A stretch of 64,000 nt of DNA from NCBI GenBank assembly GCA_948567375.1, contig OX419755.1, forward strand, positions 27,223,001 through 27,287,000, in the 5' to 3' direction. Below, piece by piece: positions 63,241 through 64,000 of the stretch (within the stretch, counting starts at the first letter, position 1; each line of letters opens with the position of its first letter). The notes under the pieces were generated by a model. It ran no database searches. It saw only the letters and a program-made list of their open reading frames with translations, and was not told the origin of the DNA. Made by a program: the position numbers and the translations under genes. The stretch is from Lunularia cruciata. Lineage: Eukaryota > Streptophyta > Marchantiopsida > Lunulariales > Lunulariaceae.

Positions 63241-64000
63241 GATGGACCGACGGTGAGATGCGGGAATGTAGTTGGACGACGACGACTAACTCTTTTCTTT
63301 TATAGAGGGTGCTCAGTTTTAGCGGTGTACTTTTATAGAGTTACTCATTTTTACCCACTTCAGTTTTACACAGAGTAGACTGCAGCTGCCTTTTGTCCAA
63401 TGGACTATGAAGAGAAGCGCGAGAGCAGAGTATCCGATCCGCTAGATAGATGCCGAACTAAGGATAATGGCGTCGTCCTTGACCCACACACAGTAAGGGA
63501 GGAGAAGAGAGTTGAAGATTCTAAAATCGCCGGTGTATGCGAGCAGTAAATGTTGCCTTGCGATGTGAGGCGCTGTGTGAGTGTAGTGTACTTCATCCGT
63601 AAGTCGGAGGAGTGGACTACACACATACGACTTTCTGCCACTAAACAGGGAGTGAGGTGGCTGCAAGGAAGGGCTCGTCGGGCTCGGGGAAGATTTCTCC
63701 TTTCTCCTTATATTAATCATTCATATGTATAGATTTAACCTTTCTCCTTATATTAATCATTCATATGTATAGATTTAACTCGCATTATTCAACCTATAAC
63801 ATATGTACAGCATATCTAAACCTCAAATAACCTGCCTTCTTTATCATATATATATTTCTTTATTTCATTATGTTTTATGTGGTCGCCTTTTACGTTTTTA
63901 TTTTATCAATGTAATAAATTTTTCATTTTTTTAATTTTTTAAATAAAATAATTTTATTATTAAATAAAATAAAATAAATATTTAGAAATAAATAAATATA
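63241..64000. other. Right edge: short GC-richer patch then AT-rich DNA
   Basis: The patch 63,241-63,700 has higher GC content and small ORFs on both strands with no recognised domain. It begins with a partial duplication of CTTTTATAGAG. It is followed by a 40-bp tandem duplication and then AT-rich sequence to the window edge. Confidence 0.45.
63701..63779. repeat. 40-bp exact tandem duplication
   Basis: TTTCTCCTTATATTAATCAT with the following 19 bases occurs at 63,701 and again at 63,741 without visible change, separated by one base. Confidence 0.95.

Overview
The window looks like nuclear DNA from a seed-free land plant, most probably a bryophyte (moss-like). The genes have many short introns with GT-AG borders. 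Plant-type families (a CLC-d-like channel, a DRMY1-like Myb protein, a cytosolic plant-type RPE) sit beside a complete IFT172 gene. IFT172 belongs to the ciliary transport machinery, which plants keep only where sperm are flagellated. The species itself cannot be read from the sequence.

Layout. Bases 1-45,000 are the gene-bearing part. It holds the 5' part of a CLC-d-like chloride transporter (minus, running off the left edge), cytosolic ribulose-phosphate 3-epimerase (minus, 8 exons, one of them only 5 nt), a mitochondrial carrier (minus, 8 exons), IFT172 (plus, 49 exons, about 18.7 kb), a DRMY1-like SANT/Myb gene (minus, 6 exons) and a small intronless Ala/Lys/Glu-rich LEA-like ORF (plus). 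IFT172 and the carrier are divergent, with a 1.5 kb spacer. IFT172 and the Myb gene converge, with stops about 470 bp apart. Exon models were built by reading all frames, matching family conservation from memory, and requiring GT-AG borders with phase closure. All five intron-containing models close in frame. Two small IFT172 details remain uncertain.

From about 45.1 kb to the right edge the DNA becomes very AT-rich and repeat-dense, and I see no intact gene. It holds a primer-binding site plus decayed gag of an LTR retrotransposon (plus), a decayed Ty3/gypsy pol with a chromodomain-like end (minus) flanked by diverged direct repeats, a LINE reverse-transcriptase tail, several local tandem duplications, a G-rich minisatellite, and a GC-richer island of possible organellar origin.

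The best candidates for a second look are the 5-nt microexon in RPE, needed to encode the Asp-Gly next to the active site; a short repeat family scattered through introns of three different genes; and the cysteine-rich, zinc-ribbon-like C-terminus of this IFT172. The genes do not form an operon-like system; they are ordinary, functionally unrelated eukaryotic neighbours.
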